48,507 nucleotides of DNA from Elusimicrobiota bacterium (GCA_016212825.1 JACRDS010000094.1:1-48507), one strand, 5' to 3'; shown: positions 1-10,494, counted from the stretch's first letter. The notes: a model not told the origin generated them from the letters alone. Numbers and translations: made by a program.

Positions 1-7
1 AACATAT

Positions 8-45
8 GAGTCTGCTGACCTGTACTTTTTAGGACAAGCAGACTC
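8..45. repeat. Inverted repeat downstream of uvrC
   Basis: Perfect 9-base arms, GAGTCTGCT at 8-16 and AGCAGACTC at 37-45, enclose a 20-base A/T-richer loop. It lies past the uvrC stop on the minus strand and could form a transcript-end hairpin, but no T-run follows on that strand. It could equally be a REP-like palindrome. The rest of 1-154 shows no convincing gene. Confidence 0.5.
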
Positions 46-154
46 TGACTCTCAAATTCTACTTTACAGGCCTATCTCAGGCAAGGCGGATTCGCTTATC
101 CACTTTGCGCGAAGCCGCGGGCGCGGTCGGCCTTTTGTATGACAGCAATGCAGA

Positions 155-1456
155 TCAAGAGCCCAGCAGCTCTTTGCCGCGCAGCAGCCGGTGGTACGTG
201 ACGCCGAACCGGTGCGCCTCGTCGCGCAGCCTCTGCAGCAGTTGCAGGGCCGGCCGGCCCCGCTCCAGGATGATGGAGTCGGACTTTCCGTGCAGGAAGA
301 CCTCCTCCATGCGCTTGGCCAGCGACGCCAGCGGGATGCGCAGCTTCAGCGCCTTGAGCTCGGCCGAGGCCGCGGCAAGCTGGCCCTTGCCGCCGTCTAT
401 GAGCACCAGGTCGGGCAAGGCCGCGCCCTCGCTTTGCAGGCGGCCGTAGCGTCGCCGCACCGCCTCCGCGATGGAGGCGAAATCGTCTATCCCCGCCACC
501 GAGCGCAATCGGAAGCGCCGGTAGTGGTCCTTGTGCGGCGAGCCGCCCCGGAAGCACACCATGGCCGCCACCATCTGCCGGCCCTGGAAGTGCGACACGT
601 CGAAGCACTCTATATGAAAAGGCGCCGCAGCCAGCCCCAGCGCCGCCTGCAGGTCCGTCACCGAGCGGCTCGCGGCTAGCGGGCGCGCCAGGTCCGCCGC
701 CTGCACCGCGCGCACGCGCACCCGCTCGTTGATCTGGTCCAAGGCCTCCAGGTTGTCGCGCAGGCGCGCCGCGCGCTCGTACTCCAGTTCCTCGGACGCC
801 TTTTTCATCTCCGCCTCGAAGCGCCGGCGCAGCTCGCCGTGGCGGCCCGAGAAGAACAGCACCGCGTCGCGCACCGCGCGGCCGTAATCCTCCTTGCCGA
901 TGTGCCCCGCGCAGGGGGCCGGGCAGTCCTTGGTGTGCAGGTAGAGGCAGGAGTGCCGCTGGCGCGGGTCCAGCGGCTTGTCCAGGCCGAACTCCCAGCG
1001 GCAGGGCCGCAGGGTCAGGAGCTTCTGCTTCCAGACATGGTCGATGAGTCCTTTGATCGGCGCCACCTTGGGATAGGGGCCGAAGTACAGGGCCCCGTCC
1101 CGGGACTTGCGGCGGATCAGCAGGATGCGCGGGAAATCCTCCTGCACCGTGATCTTGACGTAAGGGTAGGACTTGTCGTCCTTCCACATCGCGTTGAAGA
1201 AAGGCTGGTGCTCGCGGATCAGGCGGCGCTCGAGAAGCAGGGCCTCGCGCTCGGAGCCGCAGGCCACGTAGTCGATGGCGCGGATCAGGGGCGCGAGGTG
1301 CGTGTTCTTGAGGTCCGGCTTGTTCGGGTTGAAGTACTGCGCGACCCGCTTGAAAAGGTCCTTGGCCTTGCCGATGTAGAGGATGACGCCGCGGGAGTCG
1401 CGCATCAGGTACACCCCGCAGGCGTGCGGCACGTGGGAGCGGTCCGGGGTCCCCAT
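155..1456 (-). CDS. uvrC: UvrC-like excinuclease subunit lacking the C-terminal HhH domain
   Basis: Product of 433 residues. In the family, UvrC makes the dual incisions of nucleotide excision repair together with UvrA and UvrB. Seen here: an N-terminal GIY-YIG nuclease domain (CGVYLMRD, then ILYIGKAKDL), a UVR motif near the middle (ELEYERAARLRDNLEAL), and the RNase H-like endonuclease domain with acidic residues in ECFDVSHFQG and LVLIDGGKGQ and the late His in RDEAHRFGVTYHR. Full-length UvrC is about 600 residues. This one stops just after that His motif and has no tandem helix-hairpin-helix, and the sequence beyond the stop does not encode one in any frame. The ATG start is chosen because a TATAAT box lies six bases upstream; the longer open frame would cross that promoter and has no recognisable homology. 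Confidence 0.93.
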   Translation of the reverse strand: MGTPDRSHVPHACGVYLMRDSRGVILYIGKAKDLFKRVAQYFNPNKPDLKNTHLAPLIRAIDYVACGSEREALLLERRLIREHQPFFNAMWKDDKSYPYVKITVQEDFPRILLIRRKSRDGALYFGPYPKVAPIKGLIDHVWKQKLLTLRPCRWEFGLDKPLDPRQRHSCLYLHTKDCPAPCAGHIGKEDYGRAVRDAVLFFSGRHGELRRRFEAEMKKASEELEYERAARLRDNLEALDQINERVRVRAVQAADLARPLAASRSVTDLQAALGLAAAPFHIECFDVSHFQGRQMVAAMVCFRGGSPHKDHYRRFRLRSVAGIDDFASIAEAVRRRYGRLQSEGAALPDLVLIDGGKGQLAAASAELKALKLRIPLASLAKRMEEVFLHGKSDSIILERGRPALQLLQRLRDEAHRFGVTYHRLLRGKELLGS

Positions 1457-1462
1457 AGAGGT

Positions 1463-1468
1463 ATTATA
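1463..1468 (-). promoter_or_regulatory. -10 box of uvrC (leaderless geometry)
   Basis: TATAAT on the minus strand, followed by exactly six bases and then the uvrC ATG. A transcript starting about seven bases after the box would begin at the start codon, so uvrC is probably leaderless. No Shine-Dalgarno sequence is present. Confidence 0.7.
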
Positions 1469-1493
1469 CTGCCGTCCAGCTCCCCGGCCGCCG

Positions 1494-1523
1494 TTGACGC
1501 TGGCGTCTCGGAAGTGGTTTAAT
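1494..1523 (+). promoter_or_regulatory. rpsT promoter
   Basis: TTGACG (1494-1499), an 18-base spacer and TTTAAT (1518-1523), followed eight bases later by the rpsT ATG. The predicted 5' leader is at most a few bases and contains no Shine-Dalgarno sequence. Confidence 0.6.
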
Positions 1524-1531
1524 GTCGACCT

Positions 1532-1837
1532 ATGCCAGCCAAGAAGAAGACAATGCGGCACCGCTCGGCCATCAAGGCCCACCGGCAGTCGGTCACGCGC
1601 CACGCGCGCAACGTCTCCATGAAGAAGGCCATGCGCCAGGCGGCTCGCGCCGCCAGCGACGCCGCCGTCGCCAAGGAATCCAAGACCTCCGAGCTGTTGG
1701 CCAAGGCCTCCTCGGCGTTCGACCGGGCCGCCAAGAGCGGAGCCATCCACTGGAAGACCGCCGCCCGCCGCAAGGCCCGCCTCGCCAGGCGCGTGGCCGC
1801 CGGCCTCGCCGCGGCACCCGCTCCCGCCAAGGCTTAA
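1532..1837 (+). CDS. rpsT: 30S ribosomal protein S20
   Basis: A 101-residue, strongly basic, Ala-rich helical protein. S20 binds 16S rRNA early in 30S assembly. Family hallmarks are visible: the N-terminal RHRSAIKAHRQS segment and the C-terminal IHWKTAARRKARLARR segment, corresponding to the conserved K-G-x-I-H-x-N-T-A-A-R-x-K-S-R-L region. Length is slightly above the usual 85-90 because of an Ala/Pro-rich tail. It is transcribed divergently from uvrC and followed by a strong hairpin terminator. The start is fixed by the promoter just upstream and by normal alignment of the N-terminus. Confidence 0.96.
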   Translation: MPAKKKTMRHRSAIKAHRQSVTRHARNVSMKKAMRQAARAASDAAVAKESKTSELLAKASSAFDRAAKSGAIHWKTAARRKARLARRVAAGLAAAPAPAKA

Positions 1838-1854
1838 GCCTTCCGGGAACGCGA

Positions 1855-1890
1855 CCCAGACGCCCTCCGGGACGTCTGGGCGCTTCTTTC
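1855..1890 (+). terminator. Rho-independent terminator of rpsT
   Basis: CCCAGACG (1855-1862) pairs with CGTCTGGG (1873-1880) around a ten-base loop. A pyrimidine-rich, T-containing tail (cgcttctttc) follows. It begins 18 bases after the rpsT stop codon. Confidence 0.75.
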
Positions 1891-1891
1891 T

Positions 1892-1948
1892 AGCGCCCGT
1901 CAGGGCGCTGGCACAGACAGCCCTTAGAAAAGGGGTTGGCTGTCTGTG
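1892..1948. terminator. Two further hairpins between convergent rpsT and holA
   Basis: First hairpin: AGCGCCC (1892-1898) with GGGCGCT (1903-1909), loop of four. Second: CACAGACAGCC (1912-1922) with GGCTGTCTGTG (1938-1948), loop of fifteen, ending one base before the holA stop codon. The second probably terminates holA on the minus strand. Neither has a clear T-run. Confidence 0.5.
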
Positions 1949-1949
1949 G

Positions 1950-2957
1950 TCAGCGGGAACAGAGGTCCACGACCAGCCGCTCGATCTCCTGGGGGGCCGA
2001 GAGCCAGGAGCGCGACTTCAGCGAGACCTCGGCCTCCAGGCAGGCGCCCAGGTCCCGGCGCAGGCGGGCCTCGCTGATGCGCTTGAGGAAGGGCAGGTAG
2101 TCCCGGTCCCAGTAGCTGTGCAGGCGCAGGGCGCTGAAGACCTCGCTCTCGGAGCGGCCGGCCCGGAGCATGCGCTTGGCGCGCAGCTGCTTCTGCACCG
2201 CCGAGCCGATCTGGTTGAGCGCCCGGAAGGCCTGGTCGTCGGGCTTGCCCTCCTGGAAGAGGCGCTGCAGGTGCGCCAGGGCGGCCTTGAGCTGGCGGGA
2301 CTGGACGAGACGGGGCAGGGCGAAGGGGTCGACGCTCTTCTGGTAGCCCAGGCAGGCGGCCACGTGCTCCGGTCCGATCGCCGGGGCCTGGGCCGCGAAG
2401 AGGGCGGCCTTCTCCAGCTCCTGCTTGAGGATGGCCCAGTCCGTGCCCGCCTCGGCTACCAGGGCCTCGGCCGCATCGGGCGAGATGGTCTTGCCGGCGC
2501 GGCGGGCCTCGGCCTGCAGGCGGGCCACGGCCTCCTCCTCGCGCAGAGGCTTGAACAGGACCACGGCTCCGGCCGCGGCCGCGGCCTTGAGCAGGGAGTC
2601 GCGCGGGTCGAGCTTGCGCTCCTCCGAGAAGAGTACGAGGGTCGTGCTGGGGTTGGGCGACTGGAGATAGGCGGCCAGGGCCGACCGGGCCTCGGCGGGC
2701 AGCTTGGGGCTCTCCACCACGACCAGCCGCCGGTCCGCGAACACGGGCAGGGTCATGGCTTCCGAGATCACGGCCGCGGCCCCGCCCGCGAGGTCGCCGG
2801 AGAAATCCGCGAGGTTGAAGCCGTCGGGCTTGACCGCCGCCTTGAGGGCCGTCGCGGCCTCGTTGCGGGCCGAGGCGTCCTCGCCTACGAAGTAGTAGAC
2901 CGGGCGGAACCTGCCGGCCTGCCATTCCTTGACCAGCGCGGCGTAGGGGGTCTCCAT
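1950..2957 (-). CDS. holA: DNA polymerase III delta subunit
   Basis: Product of 335 residues, the usual length of HolA. The delta subunit opens the beta sliding clamp within the clamp-loader complex. Seen: the N-terminal FRPVYYFVGEDASARNEA segment (degenerate AAA+ P-loop region of delta), the VVVESPKL strand, the LVLFSEERK-like stretch, and the C-terminal helical region. The assignment is strengthened by position: holA lies directly behind lptE and leuS, the same order as in enterobacteria. Its start codon lies 13 bases after the lptE stop (12 bases between). I see no good Shine-Dalgarno sequence, so translation may be coupled to lptE. Confidence 0.9.
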   Translation of the reverse strand: METPYAALVKEWQAGRFRPVYYFVGEDASARNEAATALKAAVKPDGFNLADFSGDLAGGAAAVISEAMTLPVFADRRLVVVESPKLPAEARSALAAYLQSPNPSTTLVLFSEERKLDPRDSLLKAAAAAGAVVLFKPLREEEAVARLQAEARRAGKTISPDAAEALVAEAGTDWAILKQELEKAALFAAQAPAIGPEHVAACLGYQKSVDPFALPRLVQSRQLKAALAHLQRLFQEGKPDDQAFRALNQIGSAVQKQLRAKRMLRAGRSESEVFSALRLHSYWDRDYLPFLKRISEARLRRDLGACLEAEVSLKSRSWLSAPQEIERLVVDLCSR

Positions 2958-2969
2958 GCGGGGCGGGCG

Positions 2970-3587
2970 TCAGTAGGCGTGCGGGTTGACCGGGGTGAGG
3001 GGCTCTTCGGGCGAGGCCAGGGGCGCGGTGGAGGGGGCGTCGCCCTGGATGACGCGCTGGGAGGTCCCGGTCCGGGCCCCGAACCCGTCCACGACGCGTT
3101 TGACGATGTCCTTGGCCAGGGTGCTCCAGATCTGCTCGCGGGCCTGTTCCTCGGTCAGGCCGCCTGCCAGCGTGGGGGCGGAATAGGTGAACACCTCGTC
3201 GATGTTCCGCTCCACCCAGAGCGCCTGGTCGGGCCGGCGGCGGTCCACGAACTGCAGGTCGGTGAGCACGCGCAGCTTGTAGGCCGTGGGCACCAGGTTG
3301 GCGTCGTAGGAGATGGGCGTGTTGATGTAGCGCGAGATGGTGATCCAGACCACACCGTCGGCGTCGCTCTCCGGGACCAGGGGGTAGCGGCCGTCGCGCA
3401 GGAACTCGTCCCGCGTAGAGAGCATGAGCTTGTCCTCGAGGCCGAACTGCCCGGTCTTGTTGATGATCGGGCGCAGGGCGATGCGCCGGATGTTCTGGGG
3501 CAGGAGCTGGGGAGTGGGGTTGTATTGGATGTCCTGGCCGGCGCAGCCCAGGGCCGCCGCCACGAAAAGATACCAGTGCCTGCGCAT
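2970..3587 (-). CDS. lptE: LptE-like LPS-assembly lipoprotein
   Basis: Product of 205 residues with a short hydrophobic signal ending in a lipobox (ALGC), so it should be a lipoprotein. In the family, LptE plugs the LptD barrel and helps deliver lipopolysaccharide to the outer surface. Body features fit LptE: an early RRIALRPIINKT strand, a central conserved Y-x-L-R-V segment, and a C-terminal helix (EEQAREQIWSTLAKDIVKRV). Sequence similarity is weak across this family, so the leuS-lptE-holA gene order is important support. The ATG at 3587 is preferred because GAGGTG lies six bases upstream; a GTG at 3596, overlapping the leuS stop as GTGA, is the alternative. Confidence 0.8.
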   Translation of the reverse strand: MRRHWYLFVAAALGCAGQDIQYNPTPQLLPQNIRRIALRPIINKTGQFGLEDKLMLSTRDEFLRDGRYPLVPESDADGVVWITISRYINTPISYDANLVPTAYKLRVLTDLQFVDRRRPDQALWVERNIDEVFTYSAPTLAGGLTEEQAREQIWSTLAKDIVKRVVDGFGARTGTSQRVIQGDAPSTAPLASPEEPLTPVNPHAY

Positions 3588-3592
3588 AAGCT

Positions 3593-6136
<2,544 letters not shown>

Positions 6137-6142
6137 GCGGGG

Positions 6143-6148
6143 ATTATA
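6143..6148 (-). promoter_or_regulatory. -10 box of leuS (leaderless geometry)
   Basis: TATAAT on the minus strand, six bases, then the GTG start of leuS. I see no consensus -35 at 16-18 bases and no Shine-Dalgarno sequence. The spacing is identical to that of uvrC. Confidence 0.65.
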
Positions 6149-6199
6149 CCATTTGGGTCTGGGCGGGCCGACGGCGGTTGAGGGCGGCCGCGGACGTCC

Positions 6200-7297
6200 T
6201 CACCAGAGCCCGCGCAGCTTCTCCCCGCAGTAGGGGCAGCCGCTCTTCTTGAGGCTGTTCTTCCTGACCTGGAAGCCCTGCCTTTCTATGAGGGTCTTGC
6301 CGCACCTTGGGCAGGACGTGTTCTCCATGGGATGCCCCGGGACGTTGCCTACGTAGACATAGCGCAGGCCTGCGGCCCGGGCGATGCCGTAGGCGCGCAC
6401 CAGGGTTGCCACCGGCGTGGGCGGCACGCTCTTGAGCTTGTATTCGGGGAAGAAGCGCGTGAAGTGCACCGGGGTGTCCGCGCCCACGTTCTCCTTGATC
6501 CAGCGGCACATGCGCTCCATGTCCTTGGGGTCGTCGTTGTGGCCCGGCACTACGAGGTTGACGATCTCCAGCCACTTGCCGCTCTTCTTGACCGTCTTGA
6601 TGGTGTCGAGGATGGGGGGCAGGTCCGCGGCCGCCATCTCCTCGTAGAACTTCTCCGTGAAGCCCTTGAGGTCGATCTTCACCGCGTCGAGGACCTTGAG
6701 CAGCTCCAGCAGGGGCTCCCTCTCGATGTAGCCGCTGGAGACCATGGAGGTCTTGAGTCCGTGCTCGTGCGCCAGCTTGGCCACGTCGTACATGTACTCG
6801 TAGAAGACCACCGGCTCGCTGAAGGTGAAGCAGATGGACTGCACCTTCTGCTTGAGCGCCACGGCCACGATCTGCTCGGGGCTGAGCTCCATGTAGGGCA
6901 CCTTCTCGAACTCGGCCTGCGAGATCTGCCAGTTCTGGCAGAAGCGGCAGCGCAGCACGCAGCCCACCGTGGCCAGGACCAGGCGGCGGTGCCCGGGCAT
7001 GAAGTGGAAGAAGGGGGCCTTCTCGATGGGCTCCACGCCCAGAGAGCAGGGTTTGCCGTAGGTGATGAGGTAGAGTTTGCCGCCGCGGTTCTCGCGGATG
7101 CCGCAGGTGCCGCGCTTGCCCTCGGCCACGATGCACTTGCGGGGGCAGAGCCGGCACTGGACCTGCCCGTCGAAGAGGGTCTTGTAGAAGCGGCATTCCT
7201 TCCCGGGGAGGGAGTCGGCGGCGGACCAGTTCCAGGAGAACAAGCCCATGCCCAGAAGCAGTCCCGCTCCTGCCAAACGTAAAAACCAGGTTTTCAC
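6200..7297 (-). CDS. amrS: AmmeMemoRadiSam-type radical SAM enzyme with N-terminal signal/anchor
   Basis: Product of 365 residues. The radical SAM cluster motif is C113-x3-C117-x2-C120 in GCVLRCRFCQNW, followed by the ICFTFSEPVVFYEY and AVKIDLKGF segments typical of the AmrS / PflA-like family. An N-terminal Cys-rich region (CRLCPRKC, GTCGIRENRGG) matches AmrS, and a C-terminal zinc-ribbon-like pair (CPRCGK, CPYCGE) is present. Unusually, residues 1-27 form a hydrophobic signal peptide or anchor, which would place an iron-sulfur enzyme at or across the membrane. The substrate of this family is not established here. No MEMO or AMMECR1 partner gene is in the window. The GTG start overlaps the preceding stop as GTGA and lies inside a REP-like palindrome. 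Confidence 0.85.
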   Translation of the reverse strand: MKTWFLRLAGAGLLLGMGLFSWNWSAADSLPGKECRFYKTLFDGQVQCRLCPRKCIVAEGKRGTCGIRENRGGKLYLITYGKPCSLGVEPIEKAPFFHFMPGHRRLVLATVGCVLRCRFCQNWQISQAEFEKVPYMELSPEQIVAVALKQKVQSICFTFSEPVVFYEYMYDVAKLAHEHGLKTSMVSSGYIEREPLLELLKVLDAVKIDLKGFTEKFYEEMAAADLPPILDTIKTVKKSGKWLEIVNLVVPGHNDDPKDMERMCRWIKENVGADTPVHFTRFFPEYKLKSVPPTPVATLVRAYGIARAAGLRYVYVGNVPGHPMENTSCPRCGKTLIERQGFQVRKNSLKKSGCPYCGEKLRGLW

Positions 7298-7303
7298 GAT
7301 TTT
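7275..7303. repeat. REP-like palindrome spanning a stop/start junction
   Basis: A near-palindrome, AAACGTAAAAACC next to GGTTTTCACGATTT. It shares AAATCGTGAAAACC with the elements at 21392-21418 and 36242-36337. It covers the last codon and stop of the upstream membrane-protein gene and the first eight codons of the radical SAM gene, so the repeat is partly coding. Confidence 0.55.
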
Positions 7304-9546
7304 GGGGATGACTCCACCTTAAAGGATACCAGGCAGAAGACCAGGCTCGCCACCTTGAGCAGCGCCGCGGCCAGGCAGGCCTGAGCCAGTCCCAGGACCG
7401 GCAGCAGCAGCGCCCCTCCGAACACGGCGCCCAGCACGCCTCCCGCCAGGTCGCAGGCGTAGAGCGGGGCCATGCCGGCGCGGCTCAATCGGCAGGCCAG
7501 GGGGAACTGCGCGCCGGTCAGCGCTCCCGAGGCTAGGCACAGGGCCAGGAATGCGCCCTGGAGGACATTGTCGGGGACGGGTGAGCCGGCCAGCATCTCG
7601 AAGACCACGGGCAGGGCGGCGGAGAAGACGGCCAGCGCCGCCTCCAGGAACAGGAAGGCGCGTCCGGCGGACCGGACGGCCCCCACGGCCCCCACGGCAA
7701 GGCTCGCGGCCGCGGCGCCGGCCATGAACACCGAGACCAGGAGCCCGACCCAGAGATAGGCGTAGCCGTAGAGCGCCTGGAACGCGAAGATCAGGGCCAT
7801 GCTGTAGAGCATCCCGACGAAGCCCGTGGCGGCCAGCGCGGCCGGCGCGGCCGCGGGAGACGAGCGTCGGCGCCAGGCTAGCGCGGCCAGCAGGGCGACC
7901 GCCAGGACCGCGGCCAGGCGCGGCAAGGTGACGGCCTCGGCCGAGGCCAGCAGGCGGCCGGCCGCGGGGGAGAACATCGCGTTCCAGTCGGCCAGAGCGT
8001 GGATGACCGCGCGGGGGTTGAAGTCCCGGTTGACGCCGGCGCCCCCCGCCACCGGGGCGAGGAAGCCCTGGAACTGCCTGGTCCACTGCTCTTCCAGGCG
8101 CAAAGAGAGCTGGCCCGGGCCTACGAAGCCGGTGCGGATGCGCCGCTGGCGCAGCCGCCGGGCCAGCGTGCCGGCTGCGATGCCGGAGAGGGCGGGGTCG
8201 TCCGAGGCCAGGAAGATGTTGGTGTCGCCGGGGATGGGACGCGCCGCGGCGAAGACGCCGGCGGCGGCCTGCAGGACGCAGGAGTTGAGGCTGGCGCGGT
8301 TGCGGTCCAGGAAGGCCGTGGAGCCGGGCAAGGAGAAGGCGAGCAGGCCGCCGGGCTTGAGGCGCCGGCGCGCCAGGGCGAAGAACTCGCGGGTGAAGAG
8401 CCGGTTGCTCTGCAGGCTGTCCGGCTCGCCGGAGCCCACGATGACGGCGTCGTAGCGCCCGGCCGCGTCGCGGGCGAAGAGGCGGCCGTCGACCCGGTGG
8501 ACGCGCACGCGCGGGTCCTGGAGCTCTCCCGCGGTCAGGGGCGCGGCGAAGCGCGCCAGCGCCTCCAGGAACAGGGGGTCGAGCTCGGCATAGTCCACGC
8601 GCCGGACCGGGTGCTTGAGGACCTCCCTCAGCAGGCCCGCGGCGCCGCCGCCCAGGACCAGGACCGCCTCGGGCCGGGGGTGGGACAGGAGGGGGAGATG
8701 GGCGAGTTCCTCGGCGGCTTCGATGTCGGGCACGGGGGAGACCGCCGCCACCTTCCCGTCCGTGAGGAAAGTGGCCTGCCCTTCGGAGCGCAGCACCGTG
8801 ATGTTGCCGTAGACGGAGTTCTCGTAGAAAGCCACCTCGGCGCCGGGCCACTGGCGGCGCACCGAGCCGCGGTGCAGGGACTCGTCCGCCGGGCCGAAGG
8901 CGATGAAGGGGGCGGTCGCGGCGGCCAAAGCGCAGAGGACCAGGAGCCTGGGCGAGCGCTCGTCCCGGGCGCGCAGGAGGACGGCGACGCAGAAGAGCAG
9001 GTCCAGGGCGCCGACCGCCAGGACGATGCGGAAGGAATCCCAGCGCGGGATGAGCCAGAAGGTCAGGAGCAGGCCGCCCGCGAGGGTGCCCAAGGTCTCC
9101 CAGCCGTAGACCAGGCCCGCGGGGGAAGCCCCGGGCCGCTCGCGCTCGCGCAGGCGGCCGGCCAGGGCGAAGAGCGCCCCGTGCGGCAGGCCCACCGGCG
9201 CCAGGAGGGCCAGGGCCCAGAAGAGCAGGGCCGCGGCGCCGAGCCCTTCGCCGGGAGCTGCGCCCGCGAGCTCGCGCAGGCAGCGGGTGGCGTAGAGGGC
9301 GGCGGGCAGCAGGGCCGCGAAGGCGGCCTGCCAGGCGGCGAAGACGGCGGCGGGGCGCTGCGACCGGCCCCAGAGCCTGCCGGCCAGAAGGCAGCCCGCG
9401 GATTCGAGCAGGAGCCAGGCGCCGAGGAACAGGCCGATGGCCAGCTCGTTGCCTGAGGCCACGACCAGGAACTCGCGCAGCAGGACGATCTGGCCGGCGA
9501 GCCCGCTGAGGCCGAGGACGAGGAGGATCAGGGCGAAAGGGATCAG
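7294..9546 (-). CDS. Polytopic membrane protein with central spermidine-synthase-like domain
   Basis: About 750 residues. About seven hydrophobic segments come first (starting PFALILLVLGLSGLAGQIVL). A Rossmann methyltransferase / aminopropyltransferase-like domain follows (AVLVLGGGAAGLLREVL, VDYAELDPLF, then GEPDSLQSNRLFTREFF and LKPGGLLAFSLPGS), and further membrane segments end the protein. This matches the broad family of fused membrane / spermidine-synthase-like proteins of unknown substrate. The catalytic Asp of true spermidine synthases (D-x-x-D-P) appears replaced (VGSGEPDS), so polyamine synthesis is doubtful. No ATG, GTG or TTG precedes the first membrane helix in frame. The best start is CTG at 9546, overlapping the upstream stop as CTGA with GGAG eight bases before; this is an inference. 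Confidence 0.75.
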   Translation of the reverse strand: MIPFALILLVLGLSGLAGQIVLLREFLVVASGNELAIGLFLGAWLLLESAGCLLAGRLWGRSQRPAAVFAAWQAAFAALLPAALYATRCLRELAGAAPGEGLGAAALLFWALALLAPVGLPHGALFALAGRLRERERPGASPAGLVYGWETLGTLAGGLLLTFWLIPRWDSFRIVLAVGALDLLFCVAVLLRARDERSPRLLVLCALAAATAPFIAFGPADESLHRGSVRRQWPGAEVAFYENSVYGNITVLRSEGQATFLTDGKVAAVSPVPDIEAAEELAHLPLLSHPRPEAVLVLGGGAAGLLREVLKHPVRRVDYAELDPLFLEALARFAAPLTAGELQDPRVRVHRVDGRLFARDAAGRYDAVIVGSGEPDSLQSNRLFTREFFALARRRLKPGGLLAFSLPGSTAFLDRNRASLNSCVLQAAAGVFAAARPIPGDTNIFLASDDPALSGIAAGTLARRLRQRRIRTGFVGPGQLSLRLEEQWTRQFQGFLAPVAGGAGVNRDFNPRAVIHALADWNAMFSPAAGRLLASAEAVTLPRLAAVLAVALLAALAWRRRSSPAAAPAALAATGFVGMLYSMALIFAFQALYGYAYLWVGLLVSVFMAGAAAASLAVGAVGAVRSAGRAFLFLEAALAVFSAALPVVFEMLAGSPVPDNVLQGAFLALCLASGALTGAQFPLACRLSRAGMAPLYACDLAGGVLGAVFGGALLLPVLGLAQACLAAALLKVASLVFCLVSFKVESSPKS

Positions 9547-10487
9547 GGCCGGAACTCCCGGGTCAGCCCTTCGAGCCACTTCCCCTGCTTGTGGTCGTAG
9601 GTCTTGACCACCACCTTGTCCGGATAGAGGTAGAGGGAATTGGTCCAGATGGTGTCGTGGGTGGTGGTCGTCACGTCGTCGGCGGAGAGGTAGCTGCGGC
9701 CGTCCATGTCGCTGCTGTGGACCTGGTGGACGCGGCCGTCGTAGAGGTTGATCTTGGCGTCGGCGAAGCGGGGATTGACGGCGCCTATGTGGGTATGTCC
9801 GGAGACCCACAGGAAGACCTTGGGATGGCGGCGCAGGAGTTCGCGCAGCCCCGGCGCGGGCTGGGCGACGAAGCTGGGCACGCCGGTGACCTCGTTGCGG
9901 CTCTCTATGGTGCCCTCCAGCGGGGCGTGGAAGAAGACGATGGCCGGAGCGTCCGGGTCGCGGCCCAGCTCGGCGTCCAGCCAGGCCACGGTCCCGCTCG
10001 ACATGGCGGCCAGGAAGGGGGAGTCGAGGTCGTCGGCCGAGACGAAGAGGCAGAGGTAGCGCCCGAACTTCCTGGAGTACCGGAGCCCGGGCAGGCCGAA
10101 GAGCTTCCGGAAGGATTCCAGCTTGGCCTGCCGCACCTCGGGCGGGGCTTTGCGGGTCTTGCCGTCCGGCCCTTGGTCGTAGATGAAGTCGTGGTTGCCG
10201 GTGATGGGATAGAGCGGCTTCTTGAGCCGGGAGAAGAAGTCCTTGGCGAAGGCGAACTCCTCCGGGGTGCCCCGGCCCTGGGCGATGTCTCCGGTGACCG
10301 CGACGCCGTCCACGTCGTCCCAGGCGTTGACCGTGTCCACCGCCTTCCTCTTCTCCGGGATGAGGCGGCCCGGGAGGTGGGTGTCGGAGAAGACCACGAG
10401 GCGGACGTAGTCGCGCTCCGCTGACCAGGCGGCCTGGGCGCCGGCCCAGAGGAGCACGGACAGGAGCAGGGAAAGGCTTTCCTTCAT
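9543..10487 (-). CDS. Exported calcineurin-like metallophosphoesterase
   Basis: Product of 314 residues with a Sec signal peptide (about residues 1-22, ending near AWSA). The metallophosphatase motifs are in order: DTHLPG (D-x-H), GDIAQGRG (G-D-x-x), GNHDF (G-N-H-D), FFHAPLEG and SGHTHIGA (G-H-x-H). Together they form the two-metal centre. The enzyme should act in the periplasm on an unidentified phosphoester. It is the first gene of a three-gene operon with the spermidine-synthase-like membrane protein and the radical SAM enzyme, overlapping the former by four bases. TAGGAT lies seven bases before the ATG, again with no Shine-Dalgarno sequence. A longer open frame upstream crosses this promoter and was not used. 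Confidence 0.9.
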   Translation of the reverse strand: MKESLSLLLSVLLWAGAQAAWSAERDYVRLVVFSDTHLPGRLIPEKRKAVDTVNAWDDVDGVAVTGDIAQGRGTPEEFAFAKDFFSRLKKPLYPITGNHDFIYDQGPDGKTRKAPPEVRQAKLESFRKLFGLPGLRYSRKFGRYLCLFVSADDLDSPFLAAMSSGTVAWLDAELGRDPDAPAIVFFHAPLEGTIESRNEVTGVPSFVAQPAPGLRELLRRHPKVFLWVSGHTHIGAVNPRFADAKINLYDGRVHQVHSSDMDGRSYLSADDVTTTTHDTIWTNSLYLYPDKVVVKTYDHKQGKWLEGLTREFRP

Positions 10488-10494
10488 CGGCGTA

